Shown: positions 1 to 11,864 of the stretch, piece after piece
Position numbering within the stretch: position 1 is the stretch's first letter
How the letters are laid out: each line of letters opens with the position of its first letter
Source of the DNA: Xylocopa sonorina
Taxonomy: Eukaryota; Arthropoda; Insecta; Hymenoptera; Apidae
Length of the DNA: 64,000 bases
Assembly (NCBI RefSeq): GCF_050948175.1
Contig: NW_027490127.1
Coordinates: 992,001 to 1,056,000, forward strand
Direction of reading: 5' to 3'
The notes under the pieces: model-generated
What the model was told of the DNA's origin: nothing
The model's database searches: none
Seen by the model: the letters and a program-made list of their open reading frames with translations, nothing else
Program-made: the position numbers and the translations under genes

Positions 1-3000
1 TTAAGGAGCATTAGAACTCTATTGCTACGATAAGTAGACATCTGCAAACGCTATTTCCTTACAAGGAAGTGTCGCATTTACATTCTTTTGAAGTGAACAC
101 GAGGTATACATGACACTTCGCATGAATATTATATCTCATCATGAAACATAAAAATGAGATGCGAAGTCTCGTTTTAATAAGCGTTAGTACCCTATAGTTT
201 CTATACGTAGACATCTGGAAACGCTATTTCCTAGCTAGGAAGTGCCGCATTTACATTCTTTTGAAGTGAATACGAGGTATACATGACACTCCGCATTGAA
301 TATTATATCTTATCATGAAATATAGAACTGAGATGCGAAATCGCGATTTAAGAAGCATTAGAACACTGTTTCTGCGATAAGTAGACATCAGCAAAAGCTA
401 TTTCCTAGCAATGAAGTGTCGCATTTACATTCATTTGAAGTGTATGCGAGGTATAAGTGACACTTCGCAATGATTATTTTATCTTACAAAGAAACATAGA
501 AATGAAATGCGATATTGCGTTTTACGAAAAATTAGAACACTATTGCTACGATACGTAGACATCTGCAAACGCTATTTCCTAGCATGGAAGTGTCTCATTT
601 ACATACTTTTAAAGTGAATGCGAGGTGTACATGACACTTCGCAATGAATATTATCTCTTATCGTGAAACATAGAAGTGAGATGCGATATCACGTTTTAAG
701 TAGCATTAGAACACTATTGCTACGATACGTAGACATCTGCAAACGCTATTTCCTAGCATGGAAGTGTCTCATTTACATACTTTTAAAGTGAAAACGAGGT
801 ATACATAACACACCACAATGAATATTATATCTTATCATGAAACATAGAAATCAGATGCGATATCGCGTTATAAGAAGCATTAGAACTCTGTTGCTGCGAT
901 ACGTAGACATCTGCAGACGCTACTTCCTAGCAAGGAAGTGTCGCACTTACAACCTTTTGAGGTACATACGAAATATACATGACACTCGTCAATGTATATT
1001 ACATCTTATCCTGGAACAGAAATGAGGTGCGATATCTCGTTTTACGAAACATTAGAACTCTATTGCTACGGTACGTAGATATATGCAGACGCTATTCCCC
1101 AGGAAGGAAGTGTCGCATTTACATTCATTTGAAGTGTAGACGAGATATACATAACACTGCACAATGAATATTATATCTTACCATGAAACGTGGAAGTAAG
1201 ATGCGATATCGCGATTTAAGAAGCATTAGAACTCTATTGCTACGATACGTAGACACCTGCAAACGCTATTTAATAGCAGGGAAGTGTCGCATTTACATTC
1301 TTTTGAAGTGAATACGAGGTATACATGTAACTTCGCAATGAATATTATATCTTATCATGAAACATGGAAATGAGATGCGATATCGCGTTTTGAGAAGCAT
1401 TAGATCTCTATTGCTACGATACGTTGACATGTGCAGACGCTATTTAATTGCAAGGAAGTGTCGCATTTACATTCCTTTGAAGTGAATACGAGTTATACAT
1501 AACACTCCCCAATGAATATTATACCTTATAACGAAATATAGAAATGAAATGCGATATCGCGATTTAAGGAGCATTAGAGCTCTACTTCTTCTATACGGAG
1601 ACATATGCAAACGCTATTTCCTATCATGGAAGTGTCGCATTTACATTCTTTTGAAGTGAATACGTGGTCTACATAACACACCACAATGAATATTATATCT
1701 TATCGTGAAACATAGAAATGTGTTGCGATATCGCGATTTGAGAAGCAATAGAACCCCATTGCTACGATACGTAGACATCTGCAAGCGCTATTTCCTAGCA
1801 AGGAGGTGTCTCATTTACATTCTTTTGAAGTGAATACGAGGTATACATGACACTTCGCAATGAATATTATATCTTATCATGAAACATAGAAATGTGATGC
1901 GATATCGCGTTTTAAGAAGCATTGGAACGCTATTGCTTCGATACGTAAACATCTGCCAACGCTATTTCCTAGCAAAGAAGTGCCGCATTTGCATTCATTT
2001 GAAGTGTATGCGAGGTATACATGACACTTCGCAATGAAAATTATATCTTATCATGAAACATAGAAATGAGATGCGATATCGCGTTTTAAGAAACACTAGA
2101 ACACTATTGCTATGATACGTAGACATCTGCAAACGCAATTTCCTAGCAAGGAAGTGTCGCATTTACATTCTTTTGAAGTGAATACGAGGTGTACATAACA
2201 CTCCACAATGAATATTATATCTTCTTATGAAGCATAGAAATAAGATGCGATATCGCGATTTAAGAAGCAGTAGAACCCTATTGCTACGATACGTAGACAT
2301 CTGCAAACGCTATTTCCTAGCATGGAAGTGTCTCATTTACATACTTTTAAAGTGAATGCGAGGTATACATAACACTCCACAATGAATATTATATCTTATC
2401 ATGCAACATAGAAATGAGATGCAATATCGCGTTTGAAGAAGCATTAGAACTCTATTGCTTCGATACGATGATATCTGCGAACGCAATTTTCTAGCAATGA
2501 AGTGTCGCATTTACATTCATTTGAAGTGTATGCGAGGTATAAGCGACACTTCGCAATGAATATTGCATCGTATAATGAAGCATAGAAATGAATGCGATAT
2601 CGCGTTTTAAGATGCGGTAGGGCTCTATTGCTACGAAACGTAGACACCTGCAAACGCTGTTTAATAGCAAGGAAGTGTCGCACTTACATTCTTTTGAAGT
2701 GAATACGAGGTATACATAAGACACCACAATGAATATTATATCTTATCGTGAAACATAGAAATGTCATGCGATATCGCGATTTAAGAAGCAATAGAACCCC
2801 ATTGCTACGATATATATTCATCTGCAAACGCTATTTCCTAGCAAGGACGTGTCGCATTTACATTCATTCCAATTTAATACGAGTATATTATATCTTATCA
2901 TGGAACATATAAATGAGATGCGATATCACGTTTTGGGAAGCATTACAACTCTGTTGCTTCGATACGTAGACTTCTAACATCGCTATGTCCTAGCAAGGAA

Positions 3001-5341
3001 GTGTCGCATTTACATTCTTTTGAAGTGTATACGAGGTATACATAAAACTTTGCAATGAATATTATATCTTATCGTGAAGCATAGAAATGAGATGCGATAT
3101 CACGTTTTAAGAAGCATTAGCACTCTATTGCTTCGATACGTAGACATCTGGAGACGCTATTTCGTAGAAAGGATGTGTCGCATTTACATTCATTTGAAGT
3201 GTAGATGGGGAATACATAACACTTCGCAATGAATATTATACCTTATCATGAAACATAGAAATGAGATGCCGTATCCCGTTTTAAGAAGCATTAGAATTCT
3301 AATGCTTCGATACGTAGACATCTGCTAACGCTATTTGCTAGCAAGGAAGTGTCGCATTACATTCTTTTGAAGTGAATACGAGGTGTCCGTGACACTTCGC
3401 AATGAATATTATTCGTTATCACGAAACATAGGAATGGGATGCGATATCGCGATGTAAGACGTATCAGAACTCTATAGCTACGATACGTAGACATCTGCAA
3501 TCGGTATTTCCTAGCAAGGAAGTGTCGCATTTACATTCTTTTGAAGTGAATACGATGTATACATGACACTGCGCAATGAATATTATAGCTTATCACGAAA
3601 CATAGAAATGAGATGGGAGATCGCTATTTAAGAGGCATCAGAACTGAATAGCTACGATACGTAGACATCTGCAAACGCTACTGCCTAGCAAGGAAGTGTC
3701 GCCTTTACATTCTGTTGAGGTGCATACGAGATAAACGTAACACTCCACAATGAATATCATATCTTATCATGAAACGTAGAAATGAGATGCGATATCGCGA
3801 TTTAAAAAGCATTAGAACACTGTTGCTACGGTACGTAGACATCTGCAAACGCTATATAATAGCAAGGAAGTGACGCATTTATATTCTTTTGAAGTGAATA
3901 GGGTGTATACATAAAACTTCACAATGAATATTATACCTTATCACGAAACATAGAAATGATATGCGATAACGCGATTTAGGAAGCATTAGAACTCTAATGC
4001 TTCGATACGGAGACATCTGCAAGCGACATTTCCCAGCAAGGAAGTGTCGCATTTACATTCATTTGAAGTGTATGCGAGGAATACGTGAAACTTCGCAATG
4101 AATATTATATCTTATCATGAAACATAGAAATGTGATGTGATATCGCGTTTTAAGAAGCTTTAGATCTCTATTGCTACGATACGTAGACATCTGCAAACGC
4201 TATTTCCTAGCAAGGACCTGTCGCATTTACATTCTTTTAAAGTGAATGCGAGGTGTACATATCATTGCACAATGGATATTATATATTAACATGAAACATG
4301 GAAATGAGATGCGATATCGCGATTGAAGATGCATTAGAACTTTATTGCTTCGATATGTAGGCATCTGCCAACGCTATTTCCTAGCAAGGAAGTGTCGCAT
4401 TTAGACTCATTTGAAGTGTAGACAAGGAAAACATAACACTTCGCAGTGAATATTATATCTTATCATGAGACATAGAAATGAGATGCGATATCGCGTTTTA
4501 AGAAGCGTTAGAACTCTATTGCTTCGATACGTAGACACCTGCAAACGCAACTTCCTAGCAAGGGAGTGTCGCATTTACATTCTTTTGAGGTGAGTACGAG
4601 GTATACATAACACTCCACGATGAATATTATACCTTATCACGAAACATAGAAGTGAAATGCGATATCGCGATTTAAGAGGCATTACAAATCTATTGCTTCG
4701 ATACGTAGACATCTGCAAACGCTATTTAATAGCAAGGAAGTTTCGCATTTACATTCTTTTCAAGTGAATACGAGGTATACATAACACTGCACATTGAATA
4801 TTATATCTTATCATGAAACATTGAAATGAGATTCGATATCTCGTTTTAGGAAGCATTAGAACTCAATTGCTTCGATACGTAGACATCTGCCAACGCTATT
4901 TCCTAGCAAGGAAGTGTCGCATTAACATTCATTTGATGTGTATGCGAGGAATACATGACACTTCGCATTGAATATTATATCTTATCATGAAACATAGAAA
5001 TGAGATGCTATATCGCGTTTTAAGAAGCATTACAACTCTATTGCTACGATACGTAGACATCTGCAGAACCAATTTCCTAGCAAGGAAGTGTCGTATTTAC
5101 ATTCCTTTCAAGAGAATATGTGGAATACATAACACTCCACACTGAATATTATATCTTATGATGAAACATAGAAATGAGATGCGATATCGCGATTTAAGGA
5201 GCATTAAATCTCTATTGTTTCGATACGTAGACATCTGCAAACGCTATTTCCTAGCAATGAAGTGTCGCATTTACATTCATTTGAAATGTATGCGAGGTAT
5301 AAGTGTCACTTCGTAATGAATATTATATCTTATCATGAAAC
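1..5341 (+). repeat. 174-bp satellite array, plus orientation, diverged monomers
   Basis: About 30 head-to-tail copies of an AT-rich monomer. The landmark gcattag recurs at 181, 355, 529 and 703, which gives a 174-bp step. Each monomer carries, in order, CTACGATACGTAG, TTCCTAGCAAGGAA, the words tgtcgcatttacattc and tgaagtg, then acacttcgcaatgaatatta, tatcatgaaacatag and GCGATATCGC. Neighbours differ by many substitutions and I see no longer period here, so this is the monomeric (unhomogenised) form. No gene is supported; since 174 is a multiple of three, short open frames persist by chance across monomers. The array stops abruptly at the LTR at 5,342. Confidence 0.95.
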
Positions 5342-5499
5342 TGTCACGTCCTGGCCCGAGAGAATTTCTCGTGTGGGAGACGGACGACACGTAGCCGAAA
5401 CGCGGAACCGATCACTCGATTGTGATGGGTGCCGTGGTTCCTTTAATGGGACGCGAACACTATAAGCACACGCGGACGGGATTTAGTATGTAGATTCTC

Positions 5500-5512
5500 T
5501 TACCTTTCGTCG
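5500..5512 (-). promoter_or_regulatory. Putative splice donor in LTR
   Basis: On the minus strand the sequence reads CGAAAG|GTAAGAG, a near-consensus U2 5' splice site, shortly after the stop codon of the basic-protein ORF. The same CGAAAG|GTAAG sits just after the homologous ORF in the solo LTR and in element 2. The acceptor was not located. Confidence 0.5.
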
Positions 5513-5531
5513 TCTTGAGCTCTCGGTTGAA

Positions 5532-5831
5532 TTAATATTTCTGTTCCAGGTATCGCTGTTTCCAGGGATCGCCTTCCGGAATGGTAGCTGCGTAGAAGCT
5601 GCGGAACGGAAACGTCAGAGGAATGAGGCTCCACTGGCCTTGGCAGGAATGCTGATCCCGCTTGGAAGAACTGGCCGGAGGGTGAAGAGACTGGATGCGA
5701 GCTGTCGGCGCAACAGTCATGCGGAAGTGGTAGTCCTGACTCGCCTTGGAGTCGGTGAATTCACGCACTAATCGTCGAAGCTGATTCTTTCGTCCCGCAC
5801 GTCGCGTTCGTTTCGAAACGGCGCGGCACAT
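5532..5831 (-). CDS. LTR-encoded Arg-rich basic protein, 99 aa (unknown function)
   Basis: A sense-strand ATG frame of 99 codons inside the LTR. The N-terminus is very basic (KRTRRAGRK at residues 7-15, then RRLVRE), the middle is variable and Ser/Gln-rich, and the C-terminus has W-SLIP followed by YAATI, DP and RYLEQ. It is open in all three family-A LTRs (97 or 99 codons) and has a clear homologue in family B (54,548-54,874), with the ATG almost in the same place. An in-frame TGA directly precedes the ATG. It lies downstream of the probable promoter, so it would be at the 5' end of the genomic RNA, before gag. I do not recognise the family. The basic stretch could bind RNA or direct nuclear import, which is inference. 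This copy has Trp where the others have Arg before KQRYLEQ. Confidence 0.6.
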   Translation of the reverse strand: MCRAVSKRTRRAGRKNQLRRLVREFTDSKASQDYHFRMTVAPTARIQSLHPPASSSKRDQHSCQGQWSLIPLTFPFRSFYAATIPEGDPWKQRYLEQKY

Positions 5832-5865
5832 TCAAAAGAGACCTTCGACTGACTGGATTCGAGTT

Positions 5866-5978
5866 GGTAAGCGGCGGTCCTCTCTATCCGTGTCGGTCCA
5901 GCAGAACGAAAATCGACTGTCACTTCGAATAGTACGGAGCTGTAGTTCCACAAGGTTAAGCGGCGGTCCTCTCTAACC
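5866..5978 (-). other. Two tandem bulged hairpins upstream of the LTR ORF
   Basis: Two imperfect inverted repeats, 5,954-5,978 and 5,866-5,889, each reading on the sense strand as GG-TAgAGaGG, loop ACCG, CCGCTTA-CC. Both have an unpaired G after the first TA and one internal mismatch. They are 88-89 bp apart and end just before the basic-protein ORF. The same arrangement with different bases is present in family B at 54,410-54,434 and 54,491-54,514. Confidence 0.5.
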
Positions 5979-6313
5979 AAGTAGAATTTCCAGGCAACTG
6001 TACTGATTCAAAGAGTGAATGTGGTTGTATGGATACGCGAGAATAAATGAAATAAAATAGAGTTGAATGTAGGTAAAAATAAAGATATATTCTAAGTATA
6101 AAACCTGACTTACACTGATACTTTCCCTAAGCTAGATATAAGTACTTAATAAACTAGAACTTGAAATTAACTAGAAACAGAGAACACCTCGAAGAGGTGG
6201 CAGACAGCCCTAAGGCATGGAGAAGTAATTGGAATCGCGGGTACTCGGAAGGAGTCCCGGAGAGATCGAGTCGGAACGAGTGTCGGAGTATGAACTGACG
6301 ATCCTGTCGCGTG

Positions 6314-6337
6314 CACGGGACCTCCTCGGTTCCCGTG
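6314..6337 (-). other. GC-rich leader hairpin in LTR
   Basis: Perfect 7-bp stem CACGGGA/TCCCGTG with a 10-nt loop ACCGAGGAGG on the sense strand. Its counterpart in family B (54,055-54,078) keeps five loop-proximal pairs, has one compensatory G-C to C-G change and a similar loop ending AGGAGG. Confidence 0.45.
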
Positions 6338-6487
6338 GCGCGCGAGTCGCTGAGCCCTCGCGGTGGGGCGAAAGTTCGAGTGGGGCGCGCCTCGCGGTGG
6401 GGCAGCCGGTCGGAGTGGGAGCGCTCGCGTTACGCGTGAGCCGCGAGCGTCGAATGCGCACGGGCGCGCGTCGCTACTTATGAATTA

Positions 6488-6499
6488 GAATATATATAT
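6488..6499 (-). promoter_or_regulatory. Putative TATA element of the LTR promoter
   Basis: A TATATATAT run lies on the sense strand just upstream of the GC-rich leader. Family B has TATAAA at the homologous position (53,903). This divides the LTR into U3 (upstream) and R/U5 (downstream). The start site itself is not determined. Confidence 0.35.
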
Positions 6500-6823
6500 G
6501 TACGACGGTCTTAAAATTATATGTGTGTGTTGTTCGTATTACAATGTTTGAGTCGTGTACTTAGAACTAGGATTCGAGTATTATCGGTATACGCATGAGA
6601 AGAGTGAATACGGGCGAATACTGGCGGGAGATTCTGGTCGTTGCTCTGGTGGTGCCTCGTATGGTGCTGGATACGCGCGCTAGGCGGATGTAGCGGATCG
6701 GCTGCCTTAGCTCGGCCAAAGGGCGATTCGCCCGTGCGGTAGGATGCAGGTAGACGCAGGTAATTGGTTGGTGCGTGCTGCGGGAGGCGCCGGGGGGTGG
6801 AAGGCGATACGCCGGACGTTACA

Positions 6824-6834
6824 CCTCCCCCCTT
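6824..6834 (-). promoter_or_regulatory. Polypurine tract of element 1
   Basis: AAGGGGGGAGG on the minus strand directly abuts the 3' LTR start (TGTAAC). It is the usual primer for plus-strand DNA synthesis. It matches AAGGGGGGGTGG at 59,613-59,624 in element 2. Confidence 0.85.
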
Positions 6835-6843
6835 AGAAAAGGA

Positions 6844-6862
6844 ATCTTGGCGGTGCCAAGAT
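6844..6862 (-). other. Conserved hairpin just before the polypurine tract
   Basis: Perfect 8-bp stem ATCTTGGC/GCCAAGAT with a 3-nt loop (ACC on the sense strand), about 9 nt upstream of the polypurine tract. Element 2 has ATCTCGGC/GCCGAGAT with loop ATT at the same place (59,585-59,603). The single stem difference is a T-A to C-G pair exchange that keeps pairing. Confidence 0.65.
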
Positions 6863-9051
6863 CTCCTGACTGGTGGGCACGACTGTGGGCGTTCCTCCGA
6901 ATTTATTGCGCTGCCGGTTGGCTGCCGTAGTTCCGCCGAGTCTCTGCTCTCATTGGTGTAGCGGACTCGTTTCGCCTTTGGGGAGTGGCCTCTGTGACTG
7001 GTGAATGGACCCTCGGGGTTGATTGGCCTGTTGCTGGCACTGTCATCACTTTCATCACTAGCACTGAGTTTATTGGCACTCGCATTAATGTTTTCCGCAC
7101 TAGTTTCGCACTCATTCAATTGTTTATCAGTCTCTTTCTGTTTTAAACCACTCATGCGCTTACATATTTTTATCTTATTCGAATGAACAATCTTAACTTT
7201 TCCCTTAACAGATAACTCTACATTGTTGTTACCCAGAATTTCGTGTATTTTATATGGACCCACATATTGTGACTGAAATTTATGTTTGTAGGGTTCTCGC
7301 AGTAAATAAACCCACTGACCAACTTCGAATTTCTGGATATTTTGTTTACGGTCGTAATAGTATTTTGCACGGCGCTTTGCATTATCTAAATTCTCTTTTG
7401 CTATTCTTTGGGAACTTGTGATTTTATCATTTAAATCTATTAAATAATCTGAGTATGTTTCATTTTCTAAGATGTCCTGGAATGGATTTTCGGATGGCGT
7501 TCTCGCGATACGCCCGAATACGAGTTCATGGGGTGTGTACAGTGTTCCCTCATGTACGCTCGTATTATAGGAGAACATGGCGTACGGTAGCCATTTCTCC
7601 CAATCGCCACTGGTGTCGATGTAGTGTCTCAAATATTCTGCTAAAACATGGTGTGACCTTTCCACCGAGCCGTTCGTTTGCGGGTGGAAAGCTGTGGATT
7701 TATATTGTTTTATACGGAATTTTATGGCGATTGCTTTTATTAAGCTATTGATGAAATTTGACCCCTGATCGGTCAAAATTCCTTTAGGACAACCGAACTT
7801 GCATATAAACCCGGTGATAAGGGCATCTGCTATATCGACTGCTGTGGTTTGCTTTAGCGGGATCGCGACGGAATATTTTGTGAGTAAGTCTTGGATTGTC
7901 AGGATGTTGGTGAACCCGTCGGGTGTAGTGGGGAGGGGTCCCATAACATCCATGGATATTTTATCAAATGCGCTACCTGGTGTGTCCGTTAACGTGAGAG
8001 GTTGCCGTGTCTTTACGCGAACTAATTTTTCGGTTTGACAACTTTTGCACTTACTAATGTAATTTTGGATATCGGATTTCATATTCGGCCAATAAAATCT
8101 TTCCCTAATTCGCGAATAAGTTTTGTTGACACCTTTGTGTCCGCCAACTGGTGTATCATGATTTTCTTTAATGATTTTTTCTCTATGTTGTTCTGGCGGT
8201 ATATGAATTAAGCCCTGACAAACGGTGATTTGTAGTGGAGTTTCGTAAAATAGGTCTTGGAGTATTCTTTGAACCTGAGACCAAGGGATTTTATCTAATG
8301 AGACTTGTGCCATACTAATTGATGTGATTTGGAGTTCGGATATTACGTCATACAATGAACGAAGAGTCTCTACTACCATTTGAAAATCTATTGCTCGTTT
8401 TTCGTGCTCGATTACCGACAGTTGTATATGGTAAAAGTTTTCTACTTTAACGACTTTAGCTTTCGTAAGATTTATGTCGGACTTGTGAATGAAGAATTTT
8501 CCTGCTTTACTTAACTGGCTGGCGCCAGAATCATAAGGATGTCCAACTTTGGTGATAAAAGTGACTAGATTATCGCGCCTGGTGGCGATAGTATCGCGCG
8601 TGAACTTAAATAGGGGTTCGTATCGAATGTGTTCGGTCGGTAACTGATCTACCGCTGTGCGAATATCTTCCGATTCGGGCGAAGGTGGAGGCGGAGGCGG
8701 CATTGTGGATTTCTTTGAACGGTAAGGCTTCGGAACTGGATCAAAAATGTCCTCGTCGGATGAGGAGATTGGATTGAGAGGACAGACTTTAGCAGGATTG
8801 CGTGATAAAGCGTCTGCGTTTAGATTTGTCTTACCGGTTTTATACACAATCTCGTAGTCGTACTCCGCTAATTTGAGTCGCCACCTCACAAGTCGGCTGG
8901 ATGGGTCTTTAACGGAATTCATCCACACCAGTGGACGATGGTCTGTTACAAGCTTGAATTGGTTCCCGTAAACATAAGGTCTGAATTGGTGCACGGCGTA
9001 GATAATTGCGAGACATTCCTTTTCTATTGTCGAATAATTCTTTCTGCGGAA

Positions 9052-11121
9052 TTAAGGAGTCTCGATGTATATGCGATTGGAAGGTCGCGGCCTATCGGGC
9101 CTTGACTTAAGACTGCACCGATAGCATCTATTGATGCGTCTGTTGTGATTATAAACGGGATTTTGAAATTCGGATACTGCAAAATAGGCGCTTCGCAGAG
9201 CGCATCTCGCAGTTGGACGAACGCGTTTTCCTGTTCGTTTCCGCCAGGCGAATGGCGTATCTTTCTTTAAGAGGTTCGTAAGAGGTTTCGCAGTGTTCGA
9301 GAAATTTTGTATGAAACGCCTATAATAGCCTGCGAGTCCCAAGAATTGCTTTCTTTGTTTTGGGTTCGACGGACGCGGGAAGTTTCGGACGGCGCTGACT
9401 TTGGAAGGATCCGGTTTCACGCCACTTTCACTAATGATGTGGCCCAGATAGCTAACTTCGCGACGAAGAAACTCACACTTATCGGGTTGCAGCGATAAAT
9501 TTGACTCTCGAAGTTTGTTTGTGAGTTTTAGGTATTTTGTGGCGTGCTCTTGGAGCGAACTAGCGTATACGACGATATCGTCCAAATATACAAATAATTC
9601 GTTACCCTGCAAGCCGGCAAGTACGCTGTCCATTAGACGCTGGAAAGTGGCGGGCGCATTTTTCAGGCCGAATGGCATACGCGTGAACTCAAAGTGTCCG
9701 TACGGTGTCGAAAACGCGGTTTTATTTATTAAGTCGAACGTACTGAAATACTTGGCGCTTCCGAGCTGGTCCAGTATTTCAGTTATACACGGTAGCGGAT
9801 ATGCATCGGCAACGGACTTTTCGTTTAACGCTCTGTAATCTACAACGACTCTCCACCTTTTCTTTCCCTGTGAGTCGGCCTTTTTCGGGACGACCCAAAG
9901 ATGAGAGTTGTAGGGGGATTTCGAGTCTCGAATAACGCCATTCTGCAATAAAGTTTCGATCTGATTCCGGATCTCCTCTTTATGTGCGGGTGGAAAACGA
10001 TACTGTTTCACATTTATCGGTTTGTCGTCGACAGTAGGAATTTTATGCGTTGTTGCTGTGGTATGACCCAGTTTATCGCCCTCGATGTAAAATAGATCTT
10101 GGCTCTTATCAATCAAGTCCATTACGTGATTTTTCTCCTCCGCGATAAGATGTTCGAGCCTTAATAGATCGATAATACGTTCGAAGCGGGATTTCACTGG
10201 CTGTGCGGATTTCGCGGCGGATTTTGTAACTTGCGCATAAGTTAGTTTCTGTCTTGCGCACGGAGAAGATCCTTGATCAGGACGTGGCGTTTTACGTGGA
10301 ATTGAACGATCTACATTTCCCTTCTGGGGATTGCCGGACGTATCGGCGGAAATAGGATTTGAATTCGACGTTCTAGAGAATGTCGTGAATAACGCGGAAC
10401 TGTCTTCCTTCGAACATTTTGAGATATCGACTGGTTCCAATTCGATCGGAAGTAGAGCGATTTTTACAGTTTTATCTGTAGAGTTTATTACTCTTGTTAT
10501 CACTGTATCTCCGGTAACTTTCACCAGCGCATTTCCAAAATAAATTCCTGGCCCTATATCCATGCGCGGAATTATTCCTTCGGCAAGGTGTGAATTAATT
10601 ATCCGGACCTTTACCCCGATGTTCATGCGCGGTGGTACCGAGAACTGATTACGCTTATTGAAAAAATTTTTCGCGGTTTTTCGTGGTTCTTTCGGCGGTT
10701 TCGAAGCGCGTTCCGCTTTTTCGTAGGATTTCGATGGGTTTTGAATTAGTGGTTTCGTTACTTCGGAGGTTTCTGGGACCGTTTTTTCTAAATTAGAATC
10801 TGGTTTAGCCTCCGACGAAACTATATTGCGGCAGAAAGGAATGGTTGTACCGTGCCATCTGATTTCCTTCTTCGGGAAGGATATTTCAGCGTCGGCACAG
10901 AAGCCCGAGCCCAAAATTCCGTCTGGGCCTAATGGAAAATTATCGTCGACGACATTGAACGGCACGACGCGCCCGAACAAAACGATATTGACTGTCCCTA
11001 CCGTGGTAACTTGCCCATTAGTAACTCCCGTAATTACGAGTGTTTCGGACGTGTCTACGCGCGCGTGTGGGGACAAAGCGGAACGTTTGATTACGTTTAT
11101 TTCCGCGCCAGTATCAATCAT
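9052..11121 (-). pseudogene. pol: Element 1 pol, 5' part: protease and reverse transcriptase
   Basis: A 689-codon frame. It begins at an internal Met next to the aspartic protease active site (MIDTGA, residues 1-6; FGRVVPFNVV and DGILGSGF follow). A low-complexity linker comes next, then RT: VVPKK, VVVDYRALNEKS, FDL near 461, MPFGLKNAPATFQRLMD, the YLDD catalytic motif near 512, and the thumb/connection region. The frame is open upstream without a stop to the gag overlap (11,310), so the true product is a Gag-Pol fusion made by -1 frameshifting. RT is damaged: directly after FDL about 15 residues found in element 2 (ASGFHQISM and following) are replaced by two. One extra base near 9,240 throws RNase H out of frame and the frame stops at 9,052. 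Enzyme activity is therefore unlikely. Confidence 0.9.
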
Positions 11122-11192
11122 GAATTCGGTCTTCTTTAGGAGAGCGACCGAATTCAGTATGACGCTTGGAGTGTTCGTCTTGCCCGTAAGAT

Positions 11193-11864
11193 TTACAGCT
11201 GCACCGAGTCGTTGTCTTCGGTGGCTGGGTCGTTCGTCGCGAGAGATCTGATATTGCGATTGGCCTCGCGTCCTGTCTCGCGGCGTGGCGGGAGGCCATT
11301 CCCGTTTCCCGACTGCCTAATATTATTATTAAATTGTCTTCGGCGACATTCTTCTATTTCGTGACCTTCGCTTTTGCAATATCTGCAAAACTTAATTCGC
11401 GGCGCGATTGGTCGTGGATTTTCGTAACCGGCTCTATTCATAGGAGTTTCGCGAAGGGCAGCGGGGTACCATGTATTCGGCGATTGCCGCGGTGGGGCTA
11501 ACCTGAACCGACAATCTCTGGCGTAATGCCCGGGGTTATTGCATTTCGAGCAAATAACATTGTCGCGGTTGGATCTAGGTTCTACGCGCGAACGAGATTT
11601 TGATAATCGCTCCCGGTCTAGTTCGTGGCGTTTGTACAGCTCACGGGCGCGTGTGTATGCTTCCTGCGGTGAATGGACCTGATTTACTGGGAACGGAATT
11701 CGAATGTCTGGAATCAGCCCATCAATGAAGCAACGTAATGTAAGCTCCTCAACGTCTGAAGAGCTTCGCGACGCGTACGGCGAAAGTCGCTCGCAGTCAA
11801 CGATTGCGGATCTCAGGTCTTTTACTCTACTAATATAATCGAGTATGTGTTCGTTCTCCCTCAT
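11193..11864 (-). pseudogene. gag: Element 1 gag, C-terminal part with two CCHC zinc knuckles
   Basis: A 223-codon frame with the capsid C-terminal region (ENEHILDYISRVKDLRSAI), then two nucleocapsid zinc knuckles of the CX2CX4HX4C type: CSKCNNPGHYARDC near 11,520-11,560 and CRYCKSEGHEIEEC near 11,350-11,395. It ends at a TAA (11,193). The listed start is an internal Met; the same frame is open further upstream to about 11,915, where it is offset from the gag N-terminal frame. The pol frame overlaps its last 38 or so codons. Confidence 0.9.
11261..11310 (-). promoter_or_regulatory. Programmed -1 frameshift signal between gag and pol
   Basis: On the minus strand the heptamer GGGAAAC (11,304-11,310) sits in the gag frame as G GGA AAC, the classical X XXY YYZ arrangement. 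A 5-nt spacer follows, then TGGCCTC (11,292-11,298), which pairs with GAGGCCA (11,261-11,267) as a perfect 7-bp stem; an inner CGCG/CGCG pairing is possible. The pol frame is exactly -1 to gag, is closed just upstream by TAG, and is open from the heptamer through the protease. Confidence 0.75.

Larger units (their letters stand above)
5342..6823 (-). repeat. 3' LTR of element 1
   Basis: 1,482 bp; on the minus strand it begins TGTAACGTCC and ends GGACGTGACA, the TG...CA ends expected of an LTR. Nearly identical to 12,566-14,066 and to the solo LTR at 16,016-17,518. It lacks about 19 bp (near 6,680) present in the other copies, which breaks the U3 open frame, and has 6 bp more than the 5' LTR within the basic-protein ORF, which keeps frame. 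Internal order on the sense strand: U3 open frame, TATA-like run near 6,490, GC-rich leader with hairpin, AT-rich stretch, two bulged hairpins, basic-protein ORF, splice donor. Confidence 0.95.
6517..8994 (-). pseudogene. pol: Element 1 pol, 3' part: RNase H end, integrase, GPY/F domain, running into the LTR
   Basis: An 825-codon frame. It starts in RNase H (VTDHRPLVW, then NADALSRNP), continues with the integrase HHCC zinc finger (H-x-H near residues 278-285, CKSCQ near 316), the DDE core (MDVMG near 349, TDQG near 409, VERSH near 445; 35 residues between the second Asp and Glu), and a GPY/F-like domain (WVYLLREP, VGPYKI). Integrase residues all look intact. The first Met is not a natural start: the upstream half of RNase H is in other frames because of single-base changes near 9,045 and 9,240. 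The frame runs on through the polypurine tract (KGGG) into U3 and ends about 300 bp inside the LTR, after a tail shifted by the 19-bp LTR deletion. Element 2 instead stops pol before the tract. Confidence 0.9.

Noticed and set aside
6229..6483. 84-codon antisense frame in the LTRs (also 13,447-13,701 and 16,377-16,631)
   Set aside because: Open in all three copies, but these are nearly identical sequences and GC-rich with few stops; family B has no counterpart on that strand.
8994..9052. Separate genes for the two pol frames of element 1
   Set aside because: They are adjacent parts of one pol separated by single-base changes within RNase H; domain order and comparison with element 2 show a single reading frame originally.
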